Notes: generated by a model not told the origin, from the sequence alone. 64,000 nucleotides of DNA from Acidocella sp. (GCA_031291755.1 JARLIK010000035.1:18973-82972); one strand, 5' to 3'. Positions 30,566 to 42,204 are shown, numbered from the stretch's first letter. Made by a program: numbers and translations.

Positions 30566-31755
30566 TGCATCAACCGATGCATCGCGGCGTCTAAACCTTC
30601 TAGCGTCAACCCATACATCCGGTTCTCGAACATCTCGCGGATGATTTTGGTGCTCTGGGTATAGTTCCAGTGTTTTTCAGGCACCGGGTTGATCCAGACG
30701 GATTTGGGAAAGGCGGTGATCAACCGCCGCAGCCAGTCCTGACCAGACTCGGTATTCCAACTTGAAATACCGCCGCCGGGTTGAATCAGCTCGTAAGGGC
30801 TCATCGCGGCATCGCCGATGAAAATCAGCTTCCAGGTGGCGTCGTATTTATTCAGCACATCATGGGTCGGCACGGCATCAGCGCTGCGAAACCGCGCGTC
30901 GGTCCATAAAGTGTCATACGGGCAATTGTGAAAATACAAATGCACCAGATGCTTGAACTCGCCTTTGGTGGCGGAGAATAATTGCTCGGATAAGGTGATA
31001 TGGTCATCCATCGAGCCGCCGATATCCAGCATCAGCAGCAACTTCACCGCATTATGCCGCTCCGGCACCATTTTAAGGTCTAAATAACCGGCGTTACGGG
31101 CGGTGGAGCCGATGGTGCCGGGTAAATCCAACTCCTCGGCCGCCCCTTCACGGGCAAAACGGCGCAGGCGGCGCAACGCGATTTTCATATTCCGGGTGCC
31201 GATTTCAACATCTGACGCTAGGTTTTTAAACGCGCGCTGGTCCCAAACCTTTACCGCCTTGCGATTACGCCCGCTCTCCTGGCCAATCCGCACGCCTTCA
31301 GGATTATAGCCATTGGCCCCAAACGGCGAGGTGCCTGCCGTGCCGATCCATTTGGAGCCTCCTTCATGGCGGCCTTTTTGTTCTTCCAGACGTTTTGCTA
31401 GGGTTTCCATCAGTTTTTCGAAGCCACCCATCGCTTCGATCTGAGCTTTTTCCTCGTCGGTCAGAAGTTTCTCAGCCAGCAGCTTCAACCATTCCTCGGG
31501 CAAGCCTTGCGCTTCCACGCCATTCAATGCTTCCGGTTTGGGTTGCAAAATTCCTTTGAATGATTCCGCAAATACCAAGTCGAACTTATCGATAAAGCGC
31601 TCATCCTTCACCAGCGTCGCGCGCGCCAGGTAGTAGAACGTATCAATATCATAATCCCCAAGCCCAGCCTGCATCGCTTCCTGCAAGGTGAGATACTCGC
31701 GCAAACTCGCCTTTACCCCCGCCGCCCGCAACGCCAGGAAGAAGCCGATGAACAT
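30562..31755 (-). CDS. VWA-domain (CoxE-like) MoxR-associated protein
   Basis: A 397-aa protein. The N-terminal helical part (FFLALRAAGVKASLREYLTL) and acidic middle precede a von Willebrand A domain with LMLDIGGSMDDH. This is a MIDAS-like motif in DxGxS form rather than the classical DxSxS. The C-terminus ends with KIIREMFENRMYGLTLEGL. Such proteins are partners of MoxR AAA ATPases and are thought to deliver clients for metal-centre insertion or protein remodelling. The moxR gene is 74 bases upstream on the same strand. Confidence 0.87.
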   Translation of the reverse strand: MFIGFFLALRAAGVKASLREYLTLQEAMQAGLGDYDIDTFYYLARATLVKDERFIDKFDLVFAESFKGILQPKPEALNGVEAQGLPEEWLKLLAEKLLTDEEKAQIEAMGGFEKLMETLAKRLEEQKGRHEGGSKWIGTAGTSPFGANGYNPEGVRIGQESGRNRKAVKVWDQRAFKNLASDVEIGTRNMKIALRRLRRFAREGAAEELDLPGTIGSTARNAGYLDLKMVPERHNAVKLLLMLDIGGSMDDHITLSEQLFSATKGEFKHLVHLYFHNCPYDTLWTDARFRSADAVPTHDVLNKYDATWKLIFIGDAAMSPYELIQPGGGISSWNTESGQDWLRRLITAFPKSVWINPVPEKHWNYTQSTKIIREMFENRMYGLTLEGLDAAMHRLMH

Positions 31756-31829
31756 GATCAGACCGACACGGCTTGAGGTTGGACCGTCCTGCGGTTCAAC
31801 GGCGCCGTAAAGTTGATCGGCAGAAACAT

Positions 31830-32675
31830 CTAGCCACCGCGCCGATGAATAAAGGCCAGACGCTCAAACAAATGAACATCCTGCTCGTTCTTCAACAACG
31901 CGCCATGCAACGGCGGGATCAATTTCGCCGCCGCTTTTTCGCGCAGCACCTCCGGCCCAATATCCTCAGCCATCAGCAATTTCAGCCAATCCAAAAACTC
32001 CGAAGTCGAAGGCCGCTTCTTCAACCCCGGCAATTCGCGCAACTCATAAAACGCCGTCAACGCCTCGCGCAGCAACAGCGACTTCATGCCCGGATAATGC
32101 ACCTCCACAATCCGCTCCATCGTCTCGCGGTCCGGGAATTTGATGTAATGGAAAAAACACCGGCGCAAAAACGCATCCGGCAATTCCTTCTCATTATTTG
32201 ACGTAATGATTATCACCGGCCGCTGCTTGGCCTTGATCGTCTGGCGCGTCTCGTAAACAAAAAACTCCATCCTATCGAGTTCCAGCAGCAAATCATTCGG
32301 AAACTCAATATCCGCCTTATCAATCTCATCAATCAACAAAACCGGCGCGATCTCAGCCTCAAACGCATCCCACAACTTGCCGTGAATAATATAATTGCCA
32401 ATGTCATGCACCCGCGCATCGCCCAACTGGCTATCACGCAACCGGGACACCGCATCATACTCATACAAACCCTGCTGCGCCTTGGTGGTGGATTTTATAT
32501 GCCAGGAAATCAAATCCTTCCCCAACGCCCGCGCCACCTCCTGTGCCAGCACCGTCTTGCCCGTTCCAGGCTCACCCTTAATCAACAACGGCCGTTGCAA
32601 AGCCACCGCCGCATTCACCGCAACCTTCAAATCCTCAGTCGCCACAAATGACGATGTACCCTCAAACCGTGCCAA
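31830..32675 (-). CDS. MoxR-family AAA+ ATPase
   Basis: A 281-aa ATPase. Walker A is GEPGTGKT, Walker B is VLLIDEIDKADIEFPNDLLL, and sensor 1 is IIITSNNEKELPDAFLRRC. The FEGTSSFVATEDLKVAVNAA start is typical of the MoxR subgroup paired with CoxE-like VWA proteins. I place the start at TTG 32675, with GGGGAG six bases upstream; the frame stays open to a TTG at 32699. It probably acts as a chaperone with the VWA protein downstream. The client is unknown. Confidence 0.92.
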   Translation of the reverse strand: MARFEGTSSFVATEDLKVAVNAAVALQRPLLIKGEPGTGKTVLAQEVARALGKDLISWHIKSTTKAQQGLYEYDAVSRLRDSQLGDARVHDIGNYIIHGKLWDAFEAEIAPVLLIDEIDKADIEFPNDLLLELDRMEFFVYETRQTIKAKQRPVIIITSNNEKELPDAFLRRCFFHYIKFPDRETMERIVEVHYPGMKSLLLREALTAFYELRELPGLKKRPSTSEFLDWLKLLMAEDIGPEVLREKAAAKLIPPLHGALLKNEQDVHLFERLAFIHRRGG

Positions 32676-32694
32676 AACGCGCTCCCCTAAGTTA

Positions 32695-32887
32695 GCCAAG
32701 GCCAGGGGCTCTGCCCCTGGACCCCGCCAAAGGCTGAGCCTTTGGAAACCAATAGTAAAGGGTTAGAAAAGGGGACCACGCCTAGGTGTTTCAACACCAA
32801 TGAGTGGTCCCCTTTTCTAACCCCTAATAGGTTCTAAGGGCTAAGCCCTTAGTGGGGGTCTAGGGGGCAAAGCCCCCTAACCTTGGC
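32695..32887. repeat. Compound palindromic repeat element with five hairpins
   Basis: The whole gap between moxR and sodB is made of inverted repeats. They are 32702-32720 (CCAGGGGC/GCCCCTGG), 32727-32745 (CCAAAGGCT/AGCCTTTGG), and 32760-32823 (20-bp perfect arms GGGTTAGAAAAGGGGACCAC and its complement, with a smaller GGTGTT/AACACC stem in the loop). They continue with 32834-32852 (CTAAGGGCT/AGCCCTTAG) and 32861-32879 (TAGGGGGC/GCCCCCTA). GCCAAGG and CCTTGGC mark the outer ends. Similar GGGGCTCTGCCCC-type hairpins are repeated intergenic elements in related genomes. It may also terminate sodB. No ORF is present. Confidence 0.85.
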
Positions 32888-32893
32888 CTTACT

Positions 32894-33502
32894 TTAGGCC
32901 GCCTTGAGTGCGGCTTCGGCGTATTCGTAGTTGGCGAGGTTATCGATCCAGTTGGTCAGGTAGTCCGGGCGGCGGTTGCGGAAGTCGAGGTAGTAGGAGT
33001 GTTCCCATACGTCGATGCCGAGCAGGGCTTTGCCTTCGCCGGTGGCGAGCGGGTTGGAGCCGTTCGGGGTTTTGGTGATTTTCAGTTTGCCGTCGGGGCT
33101 AAGAACAAGCCAGGCCCAGCCGGAGCCGAACTGGCCGATGCCGGCGGCTTTGAAGGCGTCCTTGAAGGCGGCGACGGTGCCGAAATCGGCGGTGATTTTG
33201 GCTTCGAGGGCACCGGGGATTTTGCCGCCGGTGGGGCTCATGTTTTGCCAGAACAGAATATGGTTCCAATGCTGGCCGGCGTTGTTGAACACCGGTGCGA
33301 GGTCAGGCTTGCCGTGCGAGAAGGCGACGATTTCTTCGAGGGTTTTGCCCTTCAGCTCATCGTTCTTTTCAACGAAGCCATTGAGCGCCGTTACGTAAGC
33401 CTGGTGGTGCTTGCCGTGGTGCAGTTCCAGGGTTTCCTGGCACATGCCCTTCGAGGCGAGGGCGGAGGCAGCGTAGGGGAGGGTGGGGAGTTCGAAAGCC
33501 AT
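32894..33502 (-). CDS. sodB: Superoxide dismutase, Fe type
   Basis: A 202-aa cytosolic enzyme that dismutates superoxide. Metal ligands are H28 (ELHHGKHH), H81 (HWNH), and the Asp and His in DVWEHSYYLDF. A Gln in NNAGQHWNH (Q77), at the position of E. coli FeSOD Q69, favours the iron form. AGGAGA lies about 8 bases before the ATG. It lies downstream of no other gene on its strand and is followed by the hairpin element. Confidence 0.95.
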   Translation of the reverse strand: MAFELPTLPYAASALASKGMCQETLELHHGKHHQAYVTALNGFVEKNDELKGKTLEEIVAFSHGKPDLAPVFNNAGQHWNHILFWQNMSPTGGKIPGALEAKITADFGTVAAFKDAFKAAGIGQFGSGWAWLVLSPDGKLKITKTPNGSNPLATGEGKALLGIDVWEHSYYLDFRNRRPDYLTNWIDNLANYEYAEAALKAA

Positions 33503-33562
33503 CGGGCGGGTCTCCTTGCGTTGAGGTTTTATTTCGTCGTGATGAGTAGCTATGGACTGTGC

Positions 33563-35268
<1,706 letters not shown>

Positions 35269-35316
35269 TTACGATTTGTCGCGCCAGATTTGGCGATAGG
35301 CTGATAAGAACCTGCC

Positions 35317-36120
35317 ATGATCCGTATGATTTGCCTGCTGCTATTGCTGCCCACGCTGGCCTTTGCAGCGCCCTTGCATGTTGTGATCCCCGAATCCGGC
35401 GGTCTGCAGTTGCAGGCCAAATTGTTTTTGCCCTCAGGCGCCATCACGGGGCCCGCTATTGTGGCCCTGCATGGTTGCGCCGGGCCCTGGCCCCGGCGCG
35501 ATGACAATTGGGCGCGACTCATGGCCGCCCAGGGCCATGCTGTATTACTGCCGGATAGTTTCGGCTCACGCGGGTTGAAATCCCAGTGCAAGCTCTCCAC
35601 CCATGGCGCGGATGCTTACGGTCCCAGGCGCGCCGATGCGCTGGCGGCGGCGGCTTGGCTACAAGCCCAAAAATTTGCCCCGAAAGGCGGTGTTTTTCTG
35701 CTCGGCTGGTCGGATGGCGGAACCACCGTGCTGGCCAGCATTGCCGCCGCGCCGGATTTGCCGAAAGGGCTGATCAGGGGCGCGGTGGCGTTCTATCCAG
35801 CCTGCAGCCGCACCTCGAAAATCCTAAAGTGGCACAATGCGGTCCCGTTGCTGATTTTGATGGGGGCCTCCGATGATTGGACTCCGCCGGCCCCCTGTCA
35901 GGCCCTGGCGGCCAAAAATCGCGGCATTACCATCCGGCTGTTCCCCGGTGCCTACCATGATTTCGACGCGCCAAACGACCCGGTGCACGTCATCAGCGGC
36001 CTGCCTTACACAAAATTTGGCAACGGCCAGGTGCACGCCGGCGAGAATTTGGCGGCGCGGGCTCAGTCGCTGCGCATGGTCCCGGCGTTTTTTGCCAGTC
36101 TGCCATCGCTCCCGCCCTGA
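35317..36120 (+). CDS. Secreted dienelactone-hydrolase-like alpha/beta hydrolase
   Basis: A 267-aa protein with a clear Sec signal peptide (ICLLLLLPTLAFAAP). The fold shows the oxyanion region VALHGCAGPW, the nucleophile Ser in GWSDGG, an Asp in GASDDWTPP and the His in PGAYHDFDAP, so the Ser-Asp-His triad is complete. The motif CQALAAKNRG and a further C in YPACSRTS may form disulfides in the periplasm. The substrate is unknown. It lies 66 bases from hemB on the other strand. Confidence 0.82.
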   Translation: MIRMICLLLLLPTLAFAAPLHVVIPESGGLQLQAKLFLPSGAITGPAIVALHGCAGPWPRRDDNWARLMAAQGHAVLLPDSFGSRGLKSQCKLSTHGADAYGPRRADALAAAAWLQAQKFAPKGGVFLLGWSDGGTTVLASIAAAPDLPKGLIRGAVAFYPACSRTSKILKWHNAVPLLILMGASDDWTPPAPCQALAAKNRGITIRLFPGAYHDFDAPNDPVHVISGLPYTKFGNGQVHAGENLAARAQSLRMVPAFFASLPSLPP

Positions 36121-36165
36121 TTTACCGTGGTTTCACAATGGCGACGCGCATGTTAAACCCCCCGC

Positions 36166-36618
36166 ATGACACGTTCTCTCATTGTGGCCATTGGCGCTGA
36201 CCATGGCGGTGTATTGCTCAAAAACCGGTTGGCTGCGGTGCTGGCCGAAGCTGGCCATCAGGTGCTGGATTTCGGCACGGATGGCCCGGCAAGTGTTGAC
36301 TACCCGGATTTCGCCCAGGCGGTCTGCGGTGCCATCACCCGCGCCGAGGCCGATTTAGGGGTTCTGGTGTGCGGCACCGGCATCGGCATGTCGATCGCCG
36401 CCAATCGCCACCCGGCCATCCGCTGCGCCTTGGTGCATGATGTCACCACCGCCCGGCTCACCCGCGCCCATAACGATGCCAATGTCATCGCCATGGGAGC
36501 CAGAATCATTGGCGAGGAAGTGGCGTTGGATATTCTCAACGCCTTTCTCACCACCAAATACGAAGGCGGGCGGCATGACCGCCGGATTGCCAAACTAAAC
36601 CTCGAAAGCGCGGAATAA
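36166..36618 (+). CDS. rpiB: Ribose-5-phosphate isomerase B
   Basis: A 150-aa RpiB/LacAB-fold enzyme that interconverts ribose 5-phosphate and ribulose 5-phosphate. It shows [14 protein letters not shown] at the N-terminus, [17 protein letters not shown] with the catalytic Cys, and [17 protein letters not shown]. In many alphaproteobacteria rpiB lies directly before glyA, as here with 4 bases between the stop and the next start. It links pentose phosphates to the ribulose 5-phosphate needed by RibB further down this cluster. Confidence 0.94.
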   Translation: MTRSLIVAIGADHGGVLLKNRLAAVLAEAGHQVLDFGTDGPASVDYPDFAQAVCGAITRAEADLGVLVCGTGIGMSIAANRHPAIRCALVHDVTTARLTRAHNDANVIAMGARIIGEEVALDILNAFLTTKYEGGRHDRRIAKLNLESAE

Positions 36619-36622
36619 ATTC

Positions 36623-37921
36623 ATGAACGACGCCAATCTCTCGCCCAGCTACGACCGGTTTTTCACCGCCCCCCTCGCGGAGACGGACCCCGAGCTGGCC
36701 GGCATTCTGCGCCAGGAACTTACCCGCGAGCAGGATGGTATCGAGCTTATCGCCTCGGAAAACATCGTCTCGGCTGCGGTGATGGAAGCGCAAGGCTCGG
36801 TGCTGACCAACAAATACGCTGAAGGCTACCCCGGCAAACGCTATTATGGCGGCTGCGGCCCGGCGGATCTGGCTGAGACTTTGGCGATTGAACGCGCTAA
36901 GAAACTCTTTGACGCTGGATACGCCAATGTGCAGCCCAATTCCGGCAGCCAGGCCAACCAGTCGGTGTTTCTGGCGTTGCTGAACGCGGGCGATACGATT
37001 CTGGGCATGTCACTCGCCGCTGGCGGGCATTTAACCCATGGTGCCGCGCCCAATCTATCCGGCAAATGGTTCAAGCCGGTGCAATATGGCGTGCGCAAGG
37101 ACGACGGCCTGATTGATTATGATGAAGTCGCCGCGCTGGCCCATGAACATAAGCCCAAACTTATCATTGCTGGTGGCTCGGCCTACCCACGCTTCATCGA
37201 TTTCGCAAAATTCCGTGCCATTGCCGATGAAGTCGGCGCGTTTTTCATGGTCGATATGGCGCATTTCGCCGGCCTGGTGGCGGCGGGCATTTATCCATCG
37301 CCGCTGCCGCATGCGCATGTGGTCACCACCACCACGCATAAAACCCTGCGTGGCCCGCGCGGCGGCATGGTGCTGACCAACCATGAGGATATCGCCAAAA
37401 AAATCAATTCCGCCATCTTCCCCGGCCTGCAAGGCGGCCCGCTGATGCATGTCATCGCCGCCAAGGCGGTGGCATTCGGCGAGGCGCTGCGCCCGGATTT
37501 CCGCACCTATCAGAAGGCCGTGGTTGAAAACGCCAAGGCGCTGTCTGAAACCTTGGTGGAGCAGGGCCTAGCGATCGTCACCGGCGGCACTGACAGTCAT
37601 TTGTTGCTGGTTGATCTGCGGCCCAAGAACGTCACCGGCAAGGCGGCGGAAGCCAGCCTCGAGCGCGCTCACATGACCGCCAACAAGAATGCGATTCCGT
37701 TCGACCCGCAAAAGCCGTTCATCACCTCTGGCATTCGCCTCGGCACCCCCGCCGCCACCACGCGCGGTTTTGGCGTCGCCGAATTCCGTGAAGTGGGCTT
37801 GATGATCGGCGAAGTGCTAGATGGTTTGAGCAAATCCAACGATGGCGCGAACGACACCATCGAGCAGGCGGTTGGCGCCCGGGCAAAGGCGCTATGCGCC
37901 CGCTTCCCGATCTACAGGTAA
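36623..37921 (+). CDS. glyA: Serine hydroxymethyltransferase
   Basis: A 432-aa fold-type I PLP enzyme that interconverts serine and glycine and charges tetrahydrofolate with one carbon. The PLP lysine lies in [15 protein letters not shown]. Other signatures are [21 protein letters not shown] and the GVGLRxG-like [15 protein letters not shown] near the C-terminus. The length is normal. It sits in the conserved rpiB-glyA-nrdR-rib order. Confidence 0.98.
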   Translation: MNDANLSPSYDRFFTAPLAETDPELAGILRQELTREQDGIELIASENIVSAAVMEAQGSVLTNKYAEGYPGKRYYGGCGPADLAETLAIERAKKLFDAGYANVQPNSGSQANQSVFLALLNAGDTILGMSLAAGGHLTHGAAPNLSGKWFKPVQYGVRKDDGLIDYDEVAALAHEHKPKLIIAGGSAYPRFIDFAKFRAIADEVGAFFMVDMAHFAGLVAAGIYPSPLPHAHVVTTTTHKTLRGPRGGMVLTNHEDIAKKINSAIFPGLQGGPLMHVIAAKAVAFGEALRPDFRTYQKAVVENAKALSETLVEQGLAIVTGGTDSHLLLVDLRPKNVTGKAAEASLERAHMTANKNAIPFDPQKPFITSGIRLGTPAATTRGFGVAEFREVGLMIGEVLDGLSKSNDGANDTIEQAVGARAKALCARFPIYR

Positions 37922-37929
37922 TTTAAAAA

Positions 37930-38406
37930 ATGCGTTGCCCCTTCTGTGGCGAAGCTGACACCCAGGTAAAGGACAGCCGGCCCACTGAAGATGGCAGCGC
38001 CATCCGGCGGCGGCGTTTTTGCAGCGTGTGTAGCCAGCGTTTCACCACCATCGAGCGCGTGCAGTTGCGTGAGCTGACCGTGGTGAAGTCCGACCAGCGC
38101 CGGGTGGCGTTTGATCGTGATAAGCTGGCGCGTTCGGTGCGTATCGCGTTGCGTAAAAGGCCGGTCGATGATGAGCGCATTGAGCGGATCGTCAATGGCA
38201 TCGTGCGGCAGTTGGAAGCCAGCGGCGAGCCTGATGTAAAATCCACTGAAATCGGTGAGCGAGTGATGGAGACGCTAAAGGAAGTGGATACCGTCGCCTA
38301 TGTCCGCTTCGCCTCGGTGTACCGCGACTTCCGCGAGGCCAAGGATTTTGAGATGTTTCTGGATTTGATGACACCAACATCCAAGCCGGATGCTCCCAGT
38401 GAGTGA
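37930..38406 (+). CDS. nrdR: Transcriptional repressor NrdR
   Basis: A 158-aa repressor of ribonucleotide reductase genes. The N-terminal zinc ribbon is MRCPFC, then RRRRFCSVC, and an ATP-cone domain ([20 protein letters not shown] to about residue 140) senses dATP/ATP. It would bind paired NrdR boxes elsewhere; none is visible nearby. Its end overlaps ribD by 17 bases. Confidence 0.97.
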   Translation: MRCPFCGEADTQVKDSRPTEDGSAIRRRRFCSVCSQRFTTIERVQLRELTVVKSDQRRVAFDRDKLARSVRIALRKRPVDDERIERIVNGIVRQLEASGEPDVKSTEIGERVMETLKEVDTVAYVRFASVYRDFREAKDFEMFLDLMTPTSKPDAPSE

Positions 38407-39493
38407 TGAAGCCTTCATGCGGGCAGCCTTGGCGCTGGCCCGCCGTGGCCTGGGTGAAACCGCGCCGAACCCGTCGGTTGGCTGCGTAATTGTGAAGGAT
38501 GGCCGGGTGATTGGCCGTGGCCGCACCCAAAGTGGCGGCCGTCCTCACGCTGAAACTGAAGCCCTGCAAGCGGTGGGTGCAGCGGCGCGGGGCGCTACGG
38601 CTTATGTGACTCTGGAGCCTTGCTCACATACCGGTAAAACCCCGCCCTGTGCATCGGCGCTGGTGGAAGCGGGGATCGCCCGTGTGGTGATAGGCACGCT
38701 GGACCCCAACCCGAAGGTGAACGGCCAAGGCGTGATGATGTTGCGCGAGGCCGGCGTGCAGGTAACTGAAAATTGTCTGCCTAAAGAATCCCAAGCCGTT
38801 ATCAGTGGCTTTTTAAAAGTGATCGAAACGGGCCGGCCCCTGCTGCGGCTGAAACTGGCCTCCACACTGGATGGCCGGATCGCCACCAAAACGCGGGAGA
38901 GCCAATGGCTAACCGGCGAGCCCGCCCGCCGCGCCGCCCATGCCATTCGTGGCCGCCATGATGCCGTGCTGGTCGGCGTCGGCACGGTTTTGGCTGATGA
39001 CCCGGAATTAAATTGCCGCATTGAGGGTTTCCGCACCGCGCCTTTGGTGCGCATCGTCGTGGATAGCCATTTGCGCACCCCGCTGATGAGCAAACTGGTG
39101 CGCAACGCCATGGTTGAGCCTGTTTGGATTTTACATCGTGACGGCGCGGATGCGTCCCGCAAACGTGCGCTGGAACAGGCCGGGGTAAAGTTATTCAACC
39201 TTCCCGGCTGCGCCGCCGGGGTTGATTTGCCGGAGGCCATGAAATTACTTGCCAAACTGGGCCTCACGCGCATTTTGGTTGAAGGCGGCGGCACCATTGC
39301 AGCCGGGCTGCTGCGCGACCATCTGGTGGACAGGCTGGCCTGGTTTCATGCCCCCGCCATTATCGGCGGCGACGGCTGGCCCTCAACGCAGGGGTTTGGA
39401 ATCATGAAGCTGGCGGATATGCCGCGTTTTGTGCCGGTGTCGCAGGAGCGTCTGGGTGATGATATGTTGAGTACCTTCAGGGTGGCGGCTTAA
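38390..39493 (+). CDS. ribD: Bifunctional riboflavin deaminase/reductase RibD
   Basis: A 367-aa enzyme for the second and third steps of riboflavin synthesis. The N-terminal deaminase (about 1-145) has the zinc motif PHAETEAL and [11 protein letters not shown]. The C-terminal reductase (about 150-360) has [20 protein letters not shown] and the NADPH-binding [14 protein letters not shown]. The ATG at 38390 overlaps nrdR; a GTG three codons later is another possible start. No FMN riboswitch precedes it, since the upstream sequence is nrdR coding. Confidence 0.97.
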   Translation: MLPVSDEAFMRAALALARRGLGETAPNPSVGCVIVKDGRVIGRGRTQSGGRPHAETEALQAVGAAARGATAYVTLEPCSHTGKTPPCASALVEAGIARVVIGTLDPNPKVNGQGVMMLREAGVQVTENCLPKESQAVISGFLKVIETGRPLLRLKLASTLDGRIATKTRESQWLTGEPARRAAHAIRGRHDAVLVGVGTVLADDPELNCRIEGFRTAPLVRIVVDSHLRTPLMSKLVRNAMVEPVWILHRDGADASRKRALEQAGVKLFNLPGCAAGVDLPEAMKLLAKLGLTRILVEGGGTIAAGLLRDHLVDRLAWFHAPAIIGGDGWPSTQGFGIMKLADMPRFVPVSQERLGDDMLSTFRVAA

Positions 39494-40104
39494 TGTTTAC
39501 CGGCTTGATCACCGGCGTTGGCACCGTGCGCGAGGTTCTGCCGATCGGGCAGGGCAGGGACGCCCGTTTCATCATTGCCGTGCCGCCGACGAGCGAATGG
39601 GCGGGCATTGGCGCCGTGAAACTCGGCGCCTCCATCGCCTGCTCGGGTTGCTGTTTGACCGTGATTGAGCGCGGCGATGATTGGTTTGCTGTTGAAGTTT
39701 CCTCAGAATCACTGAGATTAACCACGTTGGGTGCCTGGCAGCCGGGTACCAAAATTAACCTTGAAGGTTCTTTAAAATTAGGCGACGAGCTCGGTGGGCA
39801 TCTGGTTTCCGGCCATGTCGATGGTTTGGCCGAGGTGATTGAAAAGACCCCTGAACATGGCTCGACCCGCTGGCGTTTTGAACTGCCGGTGGCGCTGGCA
39901 AAATTTGTAGCCCCCAAGGGAAGTATTGCCATCAACGGTGTTTCGCTGACAGTAAACGAGGTTGATGGCGTGTGCTTTGGCGTCAACATCATTCCCCACA
40001 CCGCGCTGCATACCAACTTTGCAACGCTGGCGGTTGGCGACAAGGTGAATATTGAAATTGACATGCTGGCCCGCTATGTCGCGCGGCTTAGGGAGTTTGC
40101 TTGA
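39493..40104 (+). CDS. ribE: Riboflavin synthase alpha subunit
   Basis: A 203-aa enzyme with two lumazine-binding repeats: [12 protein letters not shown] starts the first and the second begins near residue 98 (GHLVSGHVDGLAEV). It dismutates two 6,7-dimethyl-8-ribityllumazine molecules to riboflavin. SIACSGCCLTV and INGVSLTVNEVDG are the paired family motifs. The start overlaps the ribD stop by one base (TAATG), and the stop overlaps the ribBX start. Confidence 0.97.
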   Translation: MFTGLITGVGTVREVLPIGQGRDARFIIAVPPTSEWAGIGAVKLGASIACSGCCLTVIERGDDWFAVEVSSESLRLTTLGAWQPGTKINLEGSLKLGDELGGHLVSGHVDGLAEVIEKTPEHGSTRWRFELPVALAKFVAPKGSIAINGVSLTVNEVDGVCFGVNIIPHTALHTNFATLAVGDKVNIEIDMLARYVARLREFA

Positions 40105-41240
40105 CTATGGATGGCATGAAAACCTCAACGCTGCGAGACTATATTTCGTCGGCTGCCGAAATCATCGAAGAAGCACGTGCTGGCCGGATATTTATTCTGG
40201 TCGATGACGAGGACCGCGAAAATGAAGGCGACCTGGTAATTCCAGCGCAATTTGCAACACCCGATGCGATTAATTTCATGGCAAAGCATGCGCGCGGTTT
40301 GATCTGCCTCGCGATGACCAAAGGCCGTTGCGAACGCCTCGGGCTGCCGTTGATGAGCCAATCAAACAGCTCACGTCATGAAACCGCATTCACTGTGTCG
40401 ATCGAAGCCCGAGAGGGCGTGACCACCGGCATTTCCGCGGCGGACCGTGCCCGCACGGTTGCGGTGGCGATCAACCCGGAGTTGGGCCGTGACGATATCG
40501 TCACACCCGGCCATGTATTTCCGCTGATGGCGCGTGAGGGCGGCACGCTGGTAAGGGCTGGTCATACGGAAGCTGCGGTTGATATCGCAAGGCTGGCGGG
40601 ATTGATCCCCGCAGGCGTGATCTGCGAAATTATGAATGATGACGGCACGATGGCGCGTCTGCCCGACCTCATCGCTTTCGCGCAGCGCCATAATCTCAAA
40701 CTTGGTACTATTGCTGACCTCATCGCGCATCGTGGCCGCACTGAAAAACTGGTGAAGCGCAAGGAATCCGGCATCGTCTCAGACGGCCACGGGGGCACCT
40801 GGCGGATGATTGCGTTTGAGGATTCAATTGAAAAAATTGAGCATCTGGCTTTGGTGAAAGGTGACATCTCATCACCGGCACCGGCGCTGGTGCGGATGCA
40901 TGCAATTGATTCCATCGGCGATATTCTCGGCGGCACGCATCTCGCTACCTTGCAGGGCGCGATGGCACAAATCCGCGAGGCGGAACGTGGTGTGGTGGTG
41001 CTGATCCGGGAATCCAAACTCGATGCCGTATCATCGCGCATCCGGCAGTTGAGCAATGGTATGCGGCCAGCACCGGCATTGCGGGACTATGGGGTGGGTG
41101 CGCAAATTCTTACCGACCTCGGCATCAAGGATATGATTTTGCTTTCCAACCACAAGCGCACCATCATTGGTCTTGAAGGCTATGGACTGAACATTGTTGA
41201 ACAGCGCAATATTGCGGTGCCGGATATAAAAACTCCATGA
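40101..41240 (+). CDS. ribB: DHBP synthase with degenerate GTP cyclohydrolase II domain (RibBX)
   Basis: A 379-aa fusion. Residues about 15-210 are an intact 3,4-dihydroxy-2-butanone-4-phosphate synthase ([30 protein letters not shown]). The rest aligns with RibA, but the three zinc cysteines are replaced (D270, L281 and T283 counted from the TTG start), so GTP cyclohydrolase II activity should be lost. Such RibBX hybrids are known in proteobacteria. A separate ribA must exist elsewhere. TTG 40101 has AGGGAG five bases upstream and overlaps the ribE stop; ATG 40107 is the alternative. Confidence 0.93.
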   Translation: MTMDGMKTSTLRDYISSAAEIIEEARAGRIFILVDDEDRENEGDLVIPAQFATPDAINFMAKHARGLICLAMTKGRCERLGLPLMSQSNSSRHETAFTVSIEAREGVTTGISAADRARTVAVAINPELGRDDIVTPGHVFPLMAREGGTLVRAGHTEAAVDIARLAGLIPAGVICEIMNDDGTMARLPDLIAFAQRHNLKLGTIADLIAHRGRTEKLVKRKESGIVSDGHGGTWRMIAFEDSIEKIEHLALVKGDISSPAPALVRMHAIDSIGDILGGTHLATLQGAMAQIREAERGVVVLIRESKLDAVSSRIRQLSNGMRPAPALRDYGVGAQILTDLGIKDMILLSNHKRTIIGLEGYGLNIVEQRNIAVPDIKTP

Positions 41241-41719
41241 GCACAGCCGACGCTCAGTTACCTACCGCGCCAAATTTACCAGGTCTTGCGCCACATATCC
41301 TCATCATCAAGGCGCCATATTATACTGGTGTGGTGAATGGCATGGAGCAAGCGGCGCATGAAATTTTCAAGATTGTATCTGCTACAACCGAGACCGTTGA
41401 AGTTGCCGGCGCGTTTGAATTGCCGCAGGCGTTGCGCATCGCCCTGCGTGGCCGGAAAAAATTCGATGGTTTTATCGCGCTTGGTTGCGTGGTGCGTGGT
41501 GAGACCGACCATTACGAATTCATCTGCGCCAGCGCGATGGATGGGTTGATGCAGGTGGCCTTGCAATTTGGCATTTGCCTAGGCACAGCCTTGCTCACTG
41601 TTGATACATTAGCACAGGCCGAAGCAAGGTCGCGTGAAACTGGCTCCAATAAAGGTGCCGAAGCCGCCGTGGCGTGTCTGAAACAAATCGCGCTCGCGCG
41701 TACATTGGAAGCCGTATGA
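41237..41719 (+). CDS. ribH: 6,7-dimethyl-8-ribityllumazine synthase
   Basis: A 160-aa enzyme that condenses the RibB product with the RibD-derived pyrimidine. The phosphate- and substrate-binding motifs are VAGAFELPQALRIAL and GCVVRGETDHYEFIC, with the catalytic His in TDHYEF. LFGICLGTALLTVDT-like wording appears as FGICLGTALLTVDT. ATGA overlaps join it to ribBX upstream and nusB downstream. Confidence 0.97.
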   Translation: MSTADAQLPTAPNLPGLAPHILIIKAPYYTGVVNGMEQAAHEIFKIVSATTETVEVAGAFELPQALRIALRGRKKFDGFIALGCVVRGETDHYEFICASAMDGLMQVALQFGICLGTALLTVDTLAQAEARSRETGSNKGAEAAVACLKQIALARTLEAV

Positions 41720-42204
41720 CTGAACATAACAAACCGCGCCCGCGCACTCTCTCGCGTGTCGCCGCCGTGCAGGCGCTCTACCAGGCCGAGCAAGCCGCTC
41801 AGAGCCCCGAGACTGTGATCGACCAATTTGTGCGCCATCGCATCGGCAACATCCCAGGCCATGGCGGGCTCGATGACGGTCATCTGACTGAAGCACAAGT
41901 GCCGTTGTTCGCCCGCATTGTGCGCACCGCCACCGAGCAGCAGGATGTCATCGACAGCATGATTGTACAGGCCCTGCCGGAATCATGGCCGCTGGACCGC
42001 CTCGACCCGGTTCTGCGCGCGCTGCTGCGTGCCAGCGGCGCTGAGTTATGGATGTCCGATGGTCCGCCGGCGAAAGTGGTCATCAACGAATATCTTGACG
42101 TCGCGCACGGTTTTTTCGCCGGCGAGGAATCGCGTTTAGCCAACGGCGTGCTTGACCGCGTGGCACATCTGCTGCGCCCGGCTGAATTCTCTCCCGCCGC
42201 CTGA
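41716..42204 (+). CDS. nusB: Transcription antitermination factor NusB
   Basis: A 162-aa all-helical protein that binds NusE and boxA RNA in rRNA antitermination. The N-terminal RVAAVQALYQAEQA and C-terminal PAKVVINEYLDVAHGFFAGE are family signatures. I use ATG 41716, which overlaps the ribH stop as ATGA, rather than a start 42 bases earlier inside ribH. Its place after ribH is conserved in proteobacteria. Confidence 0.95.
   Translation: MTEHNKPRPRTLSRVAAVQALYQAEQAAQSPETVIDQFVRHRIGNIPGHGGLDDGHLTEAQVPLFARIVRTATEQQDVIDSMIVQALPESWPLDRLDPVLRALLRASGAELWMSDGPPAKVVINEYLDVAHGFFAGEESRLANGVLDRVAHLLRPAEFSPAA

Noticed and set aside
32695..32887. CRISPR-like array
   Set aside because: The units are different palindromes, not direct repeats with uniform spacers, and no cas genes are present.
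32999..33562. 5' extension of the phytoene-synthase-fold frame through sodB
   Set aside because: The extension is antisense to sodB and Gly-rich without homology; the conserved protein starts at about 33563.
37922..38389. FMN riboswitch upstream of ribD
   Set aside because: The region is nrdR coding sequence and lacks the conserved RFN element blocks.
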